Source of the DNA: Candidatus Nanopelagicales bacterium
GTDB lineage: Bacteria; Actinomycetota; Actinomycetes; S36-B12
Length of the DNA stretch: 64,000 bases
Assembly (NCBI GenBank): GCA_018402075.1
Contig: JAGYJP010000001.1
Location: forward strand, 701,205 to 765,204
Reading direction: 5' to 3'
The notes below the pieces were generated by a model. The model did not search any database. It had not been told where the DNA came from and saw only the letters and a list, made by a program, of their open reading frames with translations. Each line of letters starts with the position of its first letter. Within the stretch, counting starts at the first letter, position 1. Positions 22,535-34,283 of the stretch are shown piece after piece. A program made the translations under genes and the position numbers.

Positions 22535-25258
22535 CTAACTCGAAACTTCTTCAGCCACCACAAGATCTGCAGCCATGGGCTCGGCTTTTGCCGCAACCTT
22601 CTTGGTGGCTGTCTTTGTAGCCTTCTTTATTGTTTTCTTGGTTGCTTTTTTGGCGGCTTTCTTGGTTGTCTTCTTCGCAGCACGTTTGACAACCTTTTTG
22701 ACAGCAGGACCCTTGGCACGGCGTTCGGCAATTAGGTCAGCAGCACGCTCAAGGCTGACCGACATGGGATCGTCGGCCACACGCAATGTTGCATTTGTTT
22801 CACCATCGGTGACATACGCACCGAAACGGCCCTCTTTCACCACAATGAGTTTGCCCGTTGTGGGATCGGTCCCGACCTCACGCAACGGTCCCGCCGCCTG
22901 GCCGCGCCCACGACGCACCTTGGGTTGGGAGTACAACTGTAACGCTTCTTCAAGAGTTACTTCAAAAATTCGGTCTTCATTATCAAGGGACCGCGAATCT
23001 TTGCCCCTAAGAAGATATGGGCCGTAACGACCATTTTGTGCGGTGATTTCCTCAGCACTTTCGGGGTCAACACCAACAACGCGCGGCAAGTTCAGTAAGT
23101 CAATTGCCTGTTCCAAAGTCACCGTGCTGGGCTTCATGTAACTAAAGAGCGATGCTGTTCGCGGCTTGGCTGACTTGGGAGCATCTTCGGGAAGCACTTC
23201 GGACACATACGGGCCGTAGCGGCCAGATTTGGATACGACCATTTGGCCGGTGTCGGGATGATGACCCAACTCACGGTCACCCGATGGCTCCAGGAGTAAC
23301 TGCTCAGCCAGTTCCGCCGTGAGTTCATCGGGGGCAACGCTCAAAGGAATATTGGCTCGTTCATCGCCGCGCTCAACATACGCACCGTAGCGGCCAACAC
23401 GCAGTTGAGCATCGGTCCCGCGAATGGGCATGGTGGCAAGACCCCGAGCATCAATGGCACCCAAGTCTTCGGTGAGGTGCTTCACTCCGGGAAATGGCCC
23501 CTGCAGTGAATCGCCACCGAGCCAGAAAGTATTGAGCTGGGTGATTCGATCAGCTTCACCCAGTGCAATCAGATCAAGTTCCTCTTCCATGTTGGCCGTG
23601 AACTTGTAATCAACCAATGCACTGAAGTGTTCTTCCAGTAATCGAACAACGGCGAGAGCCGTGAAACTGGGCACCAACGCGGAGCCCTTTTTCCACACGT
23701 ATCCACGATCAACAATGGTGGACATGATGGATGCGTATGTGGACGGACGCCCAATTCCCAACTCCTCGAGTTTGGCTACCAGGCTGGCTTCGGTGTAACG
23801 CGCGGGCGGTTTGGTGGTGTGACCCTCGGGATTAAGTTCGGTGACAGATAGCTTTTGTCCCTCAGCCAATGCCGGTAATTCCCGATCCTCTTCATTGTCC
23901 TCGTCGGTGACAATGTCAGCGAGTGCCGCACGAAAACCGGGAAACACAACCACCGTTCCCGTTGCACTGAACTCAGCATCTTTTTTGTCAGAAGTCGTGG
24001 CACCAAGTTTGATCGTGGTGGTGGCCACCTGAGCATTCACCATTTGACTAGCAACGGTGCGCTTCCATATCAATTCATAAAGGAGGAATTCATCGCCGGT
24101 CAGTTCCTTGGCAACATCGCCGGGCGTGCGAAATGAATCGCCTGCGGGGCGAATGGCCTCGTGTGCTTCCTGGGCATTTTTACTCTTATTCGGATACGTG
24201 CGCACCTGCGGATCCACATATTCAGGGCCATAAAGTTCACGTGCCTGTGTCTTGGCTGCATTAATCGCCTGCTCAGAAAGATTCACCGAGTCAGTACGCA
24301 TATAGGTGATGTAGCCATTTTCATAAAGTCCCTGCGCAACACGCATGGTGCGCTGCGCACCCCAACGAAAACGACCGGATGCTTCCTGCTGCAAAGTAGA
24401 AGTTGTAAAAGGTGCCTTCGGTTTACGCTGACCCGGCTTTTGTACAACCGAGCGCACGGTGAATTCAGCTGAAGTCAACCCAGTGACCAATGCACGGGCA
24501 TCGGTTTCATTGAGCAACACAACATCAGGTTTCGTCAGATTGCCATCGGCCCCGAAGTCGCTACCGCTGGCGATTCGCTTGCCATCAAGACTGGACAGTT
24601 TTGCACCGAACGCCCCTGGAGCGAATACACCTTTAATATCCCAGTAACTCGCAGAGTTAAACGCAATCCGCTCACGTTCCCGATCGACAACAAGTCGCAC
24701 GGCAACGGACTGCACCCGCCCTGCGGACTTTGCTTCACGACCAATTTTTTTCCACAGCACTTCGGAGACCGGGTATCCGTAGAGTCGATCAACAATTCGA
24801 CGTGTCTCCTGGGCCTCAACAAGGTTCATGTCTACATCGCGCGGATTGTTCACCGCTTCTTGGATAGCTTCCTTGGTGATTTCATTAAAGACCATGCGCT
24901 TGACCGGAACCTTGGGGCGCAATACCTCCAACAGATGCCAGGAAATTGCCTCACCTTCACGGTCCTCGTCTGTGGCCAGGAGGAGTTCATCGGAGTCCTT
25001 CAAAGCACGCTTGAGTTCAGCGATAGTTGCCTTCTTGGACTCATGAACTACATAAAAGGCCTGATAACCGTCGTCCACATTGACGGCCAACTTGGCCCAC
25101 GGCTTCTTTTGCTCTTCTTTGGGAAGGTCGGATTTGCGCGCCGCGAGATCACGAATATGACCGACGGATGCCAGCACGTGGTAGTTCGGGCCGAGGTAGC
25201 CAGCGATCTTCTTTGCCTTGGCCGGCGACTCGACAATTACCAGGGTTTTGTCTGGCAT
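22535..25258 (-). CDS. topA: DNA topoisomerase I
   Basis: A 907-residue type IA topoisomerase that relaxes negative supercoils. The N-terminal Toprim domain has VIVESPAKAKKIAGYLG and ATDEDREGEAI. The catalytic Tyr lies in YITYMRTDSVNLS (about 320). The C-terminal part consists of repeated Topo_C_Rpt units (GRYGPYV, GRYGAYV, GRFGAYV) instead of zinc fingers, and it ends with a Lys/Ala-rich tail (about 860-895) as known for actinobacterial TopA, where the tail aids processivity. First of a topA-tmk-holB cluster. Confidence 0.96.
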   Translation of the reverse strand: MPDKTLVIVESPAKAKKIAGYLGPNYHVLASVGHIRDLAARKSDLPKEEQKKPWAKLAVNVDDGYQAFYVVHESKKATIAELKRALKDSDELLLATDEDREGEAISWHLLEVLRPKVPVKRMVFNEITKEAIQEAVNNPRDVDMNLVEAQETRRIVDRLYGYPVSEVLWKKIGREAKSAGRVQSVAVRLVVDRERERIAFNSASYWDIKGVFAPGAFGAKLSSLDGKRIASGSDFGADGNLTKPDVVLLNETDARALVTGLTSAEFTVRSVVQKPGQRKPKAPFTTSTLQQEASGRFRWGAQRTMRVAQGLYENGYITYMRTDSVNLSEQAINAAKTQARELYGPEYVDPQVRTYPNKSKNAQEAHEAIRPAGDSFRTPGDVAKELTGDEFLLYELIWKRTVASQMVNAQVATTTIKLGATTSDKKDAEFSATGTVVVFPGFRAALADIVTDEDNEEDRELPALAEGQKLSVTELNPEGHTTKPPARYTEASLVAKLEELGIGRPSTYASIMSTIVDRGYVWKKGSALVPSFTALAVVRLLEEHFSALVDYKFTANMEEELDLIALGEADRITQLNTFWLGGDSLQGPFPGVKHLTEDLGAIDARGLATMPIRGTDAQLRVGRYGAYVERGDERANIPLSVAPDELTAELAEQLLLEPSGDRELGHHPDTGQMVVSKSGRYGPYVSEVLPEDAPKSAKPRTASLFSYMKPSTVTLEQAIDLLNLPRVVGVDPESAEEITAQNGRYGPYLLRGKDSRSLDNEDRIFEVTLEEALQLYSQPKVRRGRGQAAGPLREVGTDPTTGKLIVVKEGRFGAYVTDGETNATLRVADDPMSVSLERAADLIAERRAKGPAVKKVVKRAAKKTTKKAAKKATKKTIKKATKTATKKVAAKAEPMAADLVVAEEVSS

Positions 25259-25460
25259 GTATTCCTCTCACTCACGATGGTGGTCACCACCGCCACGGAG
25301 CCTGACGGTAGGACACCTACTTATCGGAAATGAACATTGCCCCCCATTTTCGGCGTTTCCCCTCACGAAAGGTCAGGGAAAGCCACCAGCTTTCGGGCAA
25401 AGGGGTGGGGGCCAGGAAATCCTGACCCCCACCCGTGATGGATCGAATAATCGATACCGA
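25259..25460. other. hppA-topA intergenic region
   Basis: About 200 bases holding the hppA terminator hairpin (25403-25434) and presumably the topA promoter. No gene is apparent. Confidence 0.5.
25403..25434 (-). terminator. strong hairpin, terminator of hppA
   Basis: Two 15-base arms with a 2-base loop: GGGTGGGGGTCAGGA on the minus strand and its complement, with one G-U wobble in the leftward transcript (a C-A mismatch in the rightward one). It starts 26 bases after the hppA stop. Only a short T stretch follows, common for actinobacterial terminators. Confidence 0.75.
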
Positions 25461-27767
<2,307 letters not shown>

Positions 27768-27880
27768 GAATCTCCTCTATAGCTTTCATTGGCGCACACA
27801 ACTCCCAGCGGAGTCGTGAAACATGAGGGGGAGCCTACCCATGTGGCCGGCAAAATACCCGTGACCTCGCGAAAGTAGTC

Positions 27881-28228
27881 CTAGATCACACCGATAGCGG
27901 ATTCATTGGAGGGAAAGATGCTCAGAAAGGTGTCAACCTTGGTGGTCTCCACGACTCGACGAACCTTGGGGACATTAGTCACGAACCGGCACTCACTCCC
28001 CTTGGCAACTGCGGCTTTATGGCAAGCAATCAGCGCACTCAACCCCGTGGAATCCATGAATGGCACACCGTCAAGATTGACCACAACCACCGGGGTGGAT
28101 TCGTTCAGCAAAGGCAGGACCGCCCCTCGGAATACCTCACTTGACGCAATGTCTAGATCTCCGCGGAAGGAGACAATCGGGTACGTATCCCCATTTGCCC
28201 CGTGGAGATCGGCCGTAACCCATTCCAT
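27881..28228 (-). CDS. anti-sigma factor antagonist (STAS domain)
   Basis: A 115-residue single STAS-domain protein. IVSFRGDLDIASSEVFRG and VVVNLDGVPFMDSTGLSALIACH contain the conserved phosphorylatable Ser (DSTGLS). Such proteins bind anti-sigma kinases of the RsbW type and free a sigma factor under stress. No kinase or sigma gene lies nearby. Start at 28228; the longer frame up to 28477 would overlap the divergent helicase gene. Confidence 0.88.
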   Translation of the reverse strand: MEWVTADLHGANGDTYPIVSFRGDLDIASSEVFRGAVLPLLNESTPVVVVNLDGVPFMDSTGLSALIACHKAAVAKGSECRFVTNVPKVRRVVETTKVDTFLSIFPSNESAIGVI

Positions 28229-28271
28229 GGCCCAACCTTGGCATAAATGGGGGTCGGCTCCATGAGTAATT

Positions 28272-30611
28272 GTGAAGAAATTTCCACCTGATACTGCAAG
28301 TGTCAGATCACTCCTCCAAGATGAGCAAGTGCCCACAGATCCGTTCCTTGCCGTTGTGCAGGAGACCGGACAGGAATGTGTGCACCGCGAGGTTATCCCG
28401 GGGAGCGCAGGAGTCACGAGTGTGTGGCCGGACTGGATCAACCCAGCCTTCATTGAATCGCTCGCAGGTGCCGGCATTGCTGTCCCGTGGTTACATCAGG
28501 TGGAATTCGCCGAGGCCGCTCACCTTGGCCGGCACTCAATCCTGTCAACGGGAACGGCATCCGGGAAAACAATTGCATTTGCCGCGCCAGCCATCACCGC
28601 TGCAGTAAATTCCGGCACGGTGCTGTACATCGCACCGACAAAAGCCCTCGCCGCAGATCAACTATCAACAATTACTCAGTGGGACGTTCCGGGAGTTCGG
28701 GCAGCCACCCTCGATGGTGATACTCCTCGCGAGGAACGCCAGTGGATTCGAGCACATGCGAATTACATCCTCACTAACCCGGACATGTTGCATTTCACGA
28801 TTCTTCCCGGGCACCGAAACTGGGCTCGATTCCTTCGGCACCTGCAGTTTGTGGTGATTGATGAAGCACATATATATAGGGGTGTTTTTGGTGCTCACGT
28901 CGCTTTGATTATCAGGAGGCTGCTTCGTATTGCACATAAGTACGGTGCCAGCCCCACCGTGCTGGCCGCGAGTGCCACCACCGGCGACCCTCGGCTCACC
29001 CTCGAGAAACTCATCGGCCGGCCATGCACCCCGGATTCAGTGTTTTCGGTCAACACCGCAGCCACCCCGCAGCGCACCTTCTATTTTTGGCAGCCCCCCG
29101 AACTTCCCGGTGAATACTCCGGGGCTGGTGCCCGCCGAGGCACCCTGGATGAAGCAGCGCACATTCTGGCCCGTGTGGTTCCCACCGGCCATCAGGCAGT
29201 TGCTTTTGCCCGAAGCCGAAAAGGCGTCGAATATGTTTCGCAAACCACCCAGGATCTTTTGGCGCGGTCAACTGATCACACCGCCCAACCGGATCAGAGT
29301 GTGCGGGCATACCGAGGTGGTTATCTTGCTCATGAACGCAGGGAGTTAGAGCGTGATCTGCGCTCAGGTGCAATTCGTGCCATGGCTGCCACCAATGCAC
29401 TCGAGTTGGGAATTGATATCACCGGCCTTGATGTTGTGATCACGGCCGGGTGGCCGGGGACAAAGGCTTCTTTATGGCAGCAGGTGGGTCGCGCCGGTCG
29501 CGCCGGCGAAGACGCCACTGCCATTTTTATTGCACGTGAAGATCCACTAGATACATATATTGCTCAGCACCCCGAAGTATTTTTCGACACTGGTATCGAG
29601 GTCTCACTTGCGCACCCCAATAACCCGCACGCACTTGCCCCACACTTGTGCGCCGCAGCTCAGGAGTTGCCATTGACCGAAATCGATCTTGACACCTGGT
29701 TTCCTGAGAATTCGCGTGAGGTGGTGAGCGAACTCGTCAATGCAGAAATGTTGCGGGCTCGCCCCACCGGGTGGTACTGGACAAAGAATGAAAGTGCAAC
29801 ATCTTTGGCCGACCTTCGCGGTACCGGCGGTGAGGTTGTGCGCGTTGTGGAAGCGGAAACCGGAAGGCTGTGCGGCTATGTGGATCACGCAGCATCACAT
29901 CGCACCGTGCATGAGGGCGCTGTCTACGTTCATCAGGGTGAGACTTTTGTTGTCAATGAACTCGACCTTGACTCCGCGGTTGCTCTGGTAGCAGCAGAAG
30001 ATGTTGACTACACAACCTATGCCAGAGAAGTGAGCGATATTCGAGTCACATCAGCACTCTTGAGTCGCCCGGTCACCACAGACGTCACCATTGCCTGGGG
30101 CAATGTTGAAGTGTCCTCGCAAACAGTGGCATTCACCAAACGGCATATATCCGGCGAGAATCTTGGCACCTATCCCCTCGATCTTCCGGTTCGGACTTTG
30201 CGCACCGATGCCGTGTGGTGGACATTTCCCACCGATCATTTGCCCTTGGATCATGTGGAACTTGCTGGCGCAATTCACGGAGCCGAGCACGCCAGCATTG
30301 GGATTCTTCCGCTCTTTGCCAGTTGCGACAGATGGGATATCGGCGGAGTTTCTACGGTTCTTCATCAGGACACGGAGCAGACAACCATTTTTATTTATGA
30401 CGGACTCTCCGGTGGTGCAGGTATTTCTGAGTTTGGCTTTCACAACGCCACCCAGTGGATCACAGCGACACTCGATGCTGTTTCGCTGTGTCGGTGTGAA
30501 TCTGGATGCCCTTCGTGTATCCAATCACCTAAATGCGGGAACGGGAATGAACCACTGGATAAACGTGGTGCAATTGCAGTGCTCACTCTGCTATTGGAAA
30601 AAGTCGGGTAG
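28272..30611 (+). CDS. DEAD/DEAH helicase with C-terminal DUF1998 Zn-binding domain (MrfA/YprA-like)
   Basis: A 779-residue superfamily 2 helicase. Motif I is STGTASGKT, motif II is DEAH, motif III ASATTG, motif VI QVGRAGRAG. The C-terminal DUF1998 domain has a four-Cys cluster CRCESGCPSCIQSPKC followed by GNGNEPLDK. This matches MrfA of Bacillus, a repair helicase for mitomycin-type damage; the mycobacterial counterpart is Rv3649. GTG start at 28272, 43 bases from the divergent STAS gene. Its last 29 bases overlap the convergent TadE-like gene. Confidence 0.92.
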   Translation: MKKFPPDTASVRSLLQDEQVPTDPFLAVVQETGQECVHREVIPGSAGVTSVWPDWINPAFIESLAGAGIAVPWLHQVEFAEAAHLGRHSILSTGTASGKTIAFAAPAITAAVNSGTVLYIAPTKALAADQLSTITQWDVPGVRAATLDGDTPREERQWIRAHANYILTNPDMLHFTILPGHRNWARFLRHLQFVVIDEAHIYRGVFGAHVALIIRRLLRIAHKYGASPTVLAASATTGDPRLTLEKLIGRPCTPDSVFSVNTAATPQRTFYFWQPPELPGEYSGAGARRGTLDEAAHILARVVPTGHQAVAFARSRKGVEYVSQTTQDLLARSTDHTAQPDQSVRAYRGGYLAHERRELERDLRSGAIRAMAATNALELGIDITGLDVVITAGWPGTKASLWQQVGRAGRAGEDATAIFIAREDPLDTYIAQHPEVFFDTGIEVSLAHPNNPHALAPHLCAAAQELPLTEIDLDTWFPENSREVVSELVNAEMLRARPTGWYWTKNESATSLADLRGTGGEVVRVVEAETGRLCGYVDHAASHRTVHEGAVYVHQGETFVVNELDLDSAVALVAAEDVDYTTYAREVSDIRVTSALLSRPVTTDVTIAWGNVEVSSQTVAFTKRHISGENLGTYPLDLPVRTLRTDAVWWTFPTDHLPLDHVELAGAIHGAEHASIGILPLFASCDRWDIGGVSTVLHQDTEQTTIFIYDGLSGGAGISEFGFHNATQWITATLDAVSLCRCESGCPSCIQSPKCGNGNEPLDKRGAIAVLTLLLEKVG

Positions 30612-30954
30612 CTCGGGCACCGACTCTGAGTTGATCAGAAAAGAGATTGAGGATTCCAAGGTCATTTGTGCTTTTCATGACTGCAATGTGGACAACGTGA
30701 TTCTCCACCACGCATGATTCAAGGCTCACTCGGTTGGCGTGCGCAATATTGAGAGCGGCAGCACACGGATCACCGATTGCTTGACCCGCAGACAACGCTG
30801 CCAAATCAGCAAAGCTCCCCAGATTGGCGCGAGCAATGGCCAATTGCAGTACTGCAATCACAATAAGACCTGCACCCACGAGAAGGGCGCTGAATGCAAT
30901 AGCAAGCACCGAAATGCTTCCCCGATCACTGGAGACGCCCGTTATTAACTTCAT
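30583..30954 (-). CDS. TadE-like pilus/secretion protein (Rv3654c family)
   Basis: A 123-residue protein with one N-terminal membrane helix preceded by DRGS (VSSDRGSISVLAIAFSALLVGAGLI), as in the helicase-neighbourhood TadE-like family. Cysteines at DPC and ESC may form a disulfide outside. Last gene of the leftward Tad cluster, one base after the tadE-like gene. It should be a minor pilin or assembly protein. Confidence 0.8.
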   Translation of the reverse strand: MKLITGVSSDRGSISVLAIAFSALLVGAGLIVIAVLQLAIARANLGSFADLAALSAGQAIGDPCAAALNIAHANRVSLESCVVENHVVHIAVMKSTNDLGILNLFSDQLRVGARATRLFPIAE

Positions 30955-30955
30955 G

Positions 30956-31393
30956 TCAATAGACCCATTCACGCGGTGCAATGTGCGTTTGTATGAGCTG
31001 GACGGTGGGGAAACTCACTACACCTGACACGACCTCGCCCTGCTTTGATGTGTGCACGGTGACCGTGTCTTCTGACCACTGCAATTCAATTTCTGCATGC
31101 GGCTCCCTAGCGGAGAAGTTTGCAATGACAGTGTGCGGTTCTGCGCCTCGGGCGAGTTCACGTGCTGCTGTTCGCGTTGCGTCACTTAGTGAAAGTGTCT
31201 GCATTCCCAAACTCAGCAAAGAAATGAAAACAAAAGTGATAGCCAGCAGGATGGGCACCATGAGAGCGGTTTCCAATGTGGCCATGCCACGGTCGCATGT
31301 GGCCTTCCCGCAGCCCTTTGTGACGAGGGGTGCGCGCGCACCCCAACAACCCGAGGCATGGGTGTCAGGGTGCGCGCCGTGATGCATAAGCAT
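30956..31393 (-). CDS. TadE family minor pilin
   Basis: A 145-residue protein. The signature CDRGMATLETALMVPILLAI marks the TadE cleavage and hydrophobic segment, but it comes about 36 residues after the ATG used here. I use the ATG at 31393 because it overlaps the TAA stop of the pilin gene (TAATG), which implies coupling. A start at 31285 (MATLETAL) is possible. The C-terminal part is a short extracellular beta-rich domain (EIELQWSEDTVTVH). Confidence 0.8.
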   Translation of the reverse strand: MLMHHGAHPDTHASGCWGARAPLVTKGCGKATCDRGMATLETALMVPILLAITFVFISLLSLGMQTLSLSDATRTAARELARGAEPHTVIANFSAREPHAEIELQWSEDTVTVHTSKQGEVVSGVVSFPTVQLIQTHIAPREWVY

Positions 31394-31584
31394 TAACCGA
31401 AGAACTTTGAGAGAACACCTGAGATCAGGTTCCAAATAAGGTCTCTCACCGAATCACTGGTGAGCAATTTCAAGAGAACACCACCCAAGCCGGCTACTGC
31501 CACTGTCCCCACTGCGTACTCGGCGGTAGTGAGCCCGGAATCCTCTTTGATTCGTGCAACAACTTTCGCGGTATTTATTGACAT
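31393..31584 (-). CDS. Flp-like pilin, DUF4244 family
   Basis: A 63-residue protein: charged leader, DSGLTTAEYAVGTVAVAGLGGVLL hydrophobic segment with the Glu-Tyr pair expected at the prepilin cleavage site, then an amphipathic C-terminus. This is the actinobacterial DUF4244 pilin. The ATG at 31584 has AGGAGG eight bases ahead, the strongest ribosome binding site in the Tad cluster, fitting a major subunit made in quantity. No prepilin peptidase gene is present in the cluster. Confidence 0.88.
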   Translation of the reverse strand: MSINTAKVVARIKEDSGLTTAEYAVGTVAVAGLGGVLLKLLTSDSVRDLIWNLISGVLSKFFG

Positions 31585-31685
31585 GATCTTTTTCCTCCTT
31601 GTGCACCGCGGATCGGTGCTCAAACAGAGGTTGCTGCATACAAACTGACCTCAACAGATACAAACTCCAAACTGTGAAGCGCATG

Positions 31686-32432
31686 TCACATTCCAAGGAA
31701 GTTTGTGGATGATGCAAGTGAGGCGACTATCGGCACAACGCCCAAGGCAAAGAATGCGGGCAGAAAGCACACTGCCAGCGGAATAACAGCTTTGACCCCT
31801 GCGCCGCGTGCGGCAGTTTCCACACGACGTCGATGTTCACGACGCAATTCACGTGAGGCGCCTTCTAAAACATCGACAAGTCCGGCCCCAGACTGATGGG
31901 ATCGAGCAATACTGTGGGCGAGCCGACCCAATACCGGGTCATTTATCCATTCGCTCCAGGCTTCCCTGGGATCGGCCCCAAGATCCACCGCTGACACCAC
32001 GCGAGCAAGTACTCCCGCGACGGGACTTTCGGACATGGAATCGCGCACCACCGCAAGTGAATCCCGCATGGTTGCACCCGAGGCCAGCGCCGCGCATAGA
32101 AGTTCAATCATGACAGGTGAATCACGGGTGAAGGCATCGATGTATTTCTGTTGAGGTTGTACTTCGCGCTTTTTCCACGATCGCAATAACCACAATGCGG
32201 TACCTGCACCAATAAGTGCGCCAAATATCCCTAAGAATGTCCACCCCACCAATGCGCCACCAAGGAAGCCGACAGCAGTGAGGTGAGTTGACGACACTTG
32301 TGAGGGAGAATCAGGTGCGCCTTGAATGTCGGATACGCGATCACCCATAACGGTTCGGATTCGCGCTCTACTCTGTCGTTGAGCGAGGATCCAGACCGCT
32401 GCACCCGCGAACAAAGCACTAATAAGAATCAC
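31686..32432 (-). CDS. tadC: Tad/type II secretion membrane protein TadC
   Basis: A 248-residue inner-membrane platform protein of the T2SF family. Hydrophobic N-terminus, then two helices (FLGGALVGWTFLGIFGALIGAG), the cytoplasmic domain with PVMIELLCAALASGATMRDSL and HQSGAGLVDVLEGASRELR, and C-terminal helices AVIPLAVCFLPAFFALGVVPI. The start is a GTG at 32432 that overlaps the tadB stop as GTGA. The frame is open far upstream inside tadB, but that part makes no sensible protein. Confidence 0.9.
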   Translation of the reverse strand: MILISALFAGAAVWILAQRQSRARIRTVMGDRVSDIQGAPDSPSQVSSTHLTAVGFLGGALVGWTFLGIFGALIGAGTALWLLRSWKKREVQPQQKYIDAFTRDSPVMIELLCAALASGATMRDSLAVVRDSMSESPVAGVLARVVSAVDLGADPREAWSEWINDPVLGRLAHSIARSHQSGAGLVDVLEGASRELRREHRRRVETAARGAGVKAVIPLAVCFLPAFFALGVVPIVASLASSTNFLGM

Positions 32433-33130
32433 AGCAGACGCTCCACCCGCGCGGCAATTGCAGTTGTCCACCAGACACCCAATGCGGTCAAGCCAATTCC
32501 CGAGAACAGTGTTACCCAACCAAGTGGTGAGGAAATCAACCAGGTGAGTGGCTGTGCACCCATGAGGTAGCCCAATCCAATTCCCACCAAAGGAAGGAAG
32601 GCAAGCATTCGAGCGGTGGCTCTGGGACCGGCAAGTTCTGCTTCCAATTGAAATCGAGTTTCTTGTGCTTCTCTGAGGGACTGAGCCAACCGAGACACAC
32701 TGGTTGCTAGACCTGATCCGGAGTGGATTCCCACCCGCAGGCACGCGTTGAGTTGTCTGAGAGCACCGAGTTGGGGAACTTTTTGTGCGTCGGTGAGTAA
32801 GGCCGCGGCGATATCTCCGTGATGCAGTGCAGCAGCGTAAGTATGTGGCCACACGGATGGAGATCCGCCGGCGACCACAAATGCTTGTGACGGCGTGGCA
32901 CCTGCGCGGAGCTCCGCTGCCAAGGCGCCAATTGCTGCGATGCTGTCTTCTCGTAGGGTGCGGAGTCGCTGAGATTTCCCGGAGATTCGAGCCTGGAATG
33001 CTCGCAGGGTGACGGTGAAAGATGTCGATGCAATAGTTGTGGAATTTACAGCGTGAACTCGAGTCGCACCGGGCAGCGGAATAACAAGCCACATTGCCAG
33101 GAATGCCGCCAATGCGGATAGGAAAATCAC
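32429..33130 (-). CDS. tadB: Tad secretion membrane protein TadB
   Basis: A 233-residue T2SF-family platform protein that pairs with TadC. Two N-terminal helices, a cytoplasmic T2SF domain (IAAIGALAAELRAGATPSQAF, SGSGLATSVSRLAQSLREAQ, LEAELAGPRATARMLAFLP) and C-terminal helices. I place the start at the GTG at 33130 because it overlaps the tadA stop by GTGA, as at the tadB-tadC junction. An ATG at 33190 would lie 64 bases inside tadA. Confidence 0.9.
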   Translation of the reverse strand: MIFLSALAAFLAMWLVIPLPGATRVHAVNSTTIASTSFTVTLRAFQARISGKSQRLRTLREDSIAAIGALAAELRAGATPSQAFVVAGGSPSVWPHTYAAALHHGDIAAALLTDAQKVPQLGALRQLNACLRVGIHSGSGLATSVSRLAQSLREAQETRFQLEAELAGPRATARMLAFLPLVGIGLGYLMGAQPLTWLISSPLGWVTLFSGIGLTALGVWWTTAIAARVERLL

Positions 33131-34281
33131 CCGCTTTCCCCACGCGATATTCGTCGGCGGAGTTCTTCCCACCCGGAACCGCGCTCCCATGTTGACCCGT
33201 TCCAGGTGATGGCAGGAATGGTGAATACAAAGCCATCTGGATTTCGTGAGGTCACATGGATACCGAACATGATTCGATTACCCGATGCCAACCTCTGCAC
33301 GTGAATGACGGCATCCAGGCCTGCACCCATGAGGGCATGTAAGGCATGGCGATCTAGTCCAGCAGTCAGGCCGAGTGCTTCTAATCGAGTGGGGACATCT
33401 GCCGGGCTGTTAGCGTGAACGGTGCCGCAACCACCCTCGTGCCCGGTGTTCAGCGCACTGAGTAGTTCCACAACCTCGGCACCGCGCACTTCGCCAACAA
33501 CTATTCGATTGGGTCGCATGCGCAGTGACGTGCGCACAAGGTCACGCAAAGTAATGGCGCCAGCACCTTCCACGTTTGCCATGCGTGATTGCAAACGCAC
33601 CACATGCGGGTGCATTGGATCCAGCTCAGCTGAATCCTCCACAATCACAATTCGATGCTCACAAGGCACGTGAGCCAGTAATGCACTCAAAACCGTGGTC
33701 TTCCCTGTACCGGTTCCGCCGCTAATCACGAATGCCAACCGACTCTTCATGATAGAAATAAGGAGATCATGTAACTCATTATTGATAGAGCCACGAATAA
33801 GTAAGTGATCCAAAGTAATTCTTGTTTGGCTCGGAATACGCAGTGATATCGCGGTGCCTGTTGTCGCGATGGGTGCCAGAACACAATGCAGACGGGTTCC
33901 GTCGGGTAACTGGGCGTCCACCATGGGAGAGGCATCGTCTAATCTCCTGCCCGCAATGGACGCCAAGCGTTGGGCAAACTTTCGAAGATCAGATTCTGAT
34001 GTGAATTGGATATCGGTTGATTCAAGGCCGTTACCTCGATCCCACCACACCTGCGCAGTTCCATTCACGAGTACATCTGTCACACCTGGTGTGCGGATCA
34101 GCGGCTGCAGGATTCCTGCTCCATTGAATTCCTGCTCGAGTTCAATAACAAGATGTTCGAGTGCATATTCGCTGAGGACAATTCCTTCAGCATTTAATGC
34201 TCGCGCGACATGTTCATGGGTCGCCTCCGCACCTTCTTGAACCAATCGGTGACGAACTCGTGCACTTACCGTGGAGAGCAC
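33127..34281 (-). CDS. tadA: Tad pilus assembly ATPase TadA/CpaF
   Basis: A 384-residue secretion ATPase powering pilus assembly. The N-terminal domain has TDVLVNGTAQVWWDRGNGL; then Walker A SGGTGTGKTT, Asp box IVIVEDSAEL, Walker B-type RIVVGEVRGAE and a His box TGHEGGCGTVHAN. GTG start, two bases after the ssd stop. Mycobacterial counterpart Rv3659c. Confidence 0.94.
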   Translation of the reverse strand: MLSTVSARVRHRLVQEGAEATHEHVARALNAEGIVLSEYALEHLVIELEQEFNGAGILQPLIRTPGVTDVLVNGTAQVWWDRGNGLESTDIQFTSESDLRKFAQRLASIAGRRLDDASPMVDAQLPDGTRLHCVLAPIATTGTAISLRIPSQTRITLDHLLIRGSINNELHDLLISIMKSRLAFVISGGTGTGKTTVLSALLAHVPCEHRIVIVEDSAELDPMHPHVVRLQSRMANVEGAGAITLRDLVRTSLRMRPNRIVVGEVRGAEVVELLSALNTGHEGGCGTVHANSPADVPTRLEALGLTAGLDRHALHALMGAGLDAVIHVQRLASGNRIMFGIHVTSRNPDGFVFTIPAITWNGSTWERGSGWEELRRRISRGESG

Positions 34282-34283
34282 CG

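Noticed and set aside
32433..33236. Upstream extension of the tadC frame giving a 516-residue protein
   Set aside because: The first half is tadB read in another frame with atypical composition; the GTGA overlap marks the real start.
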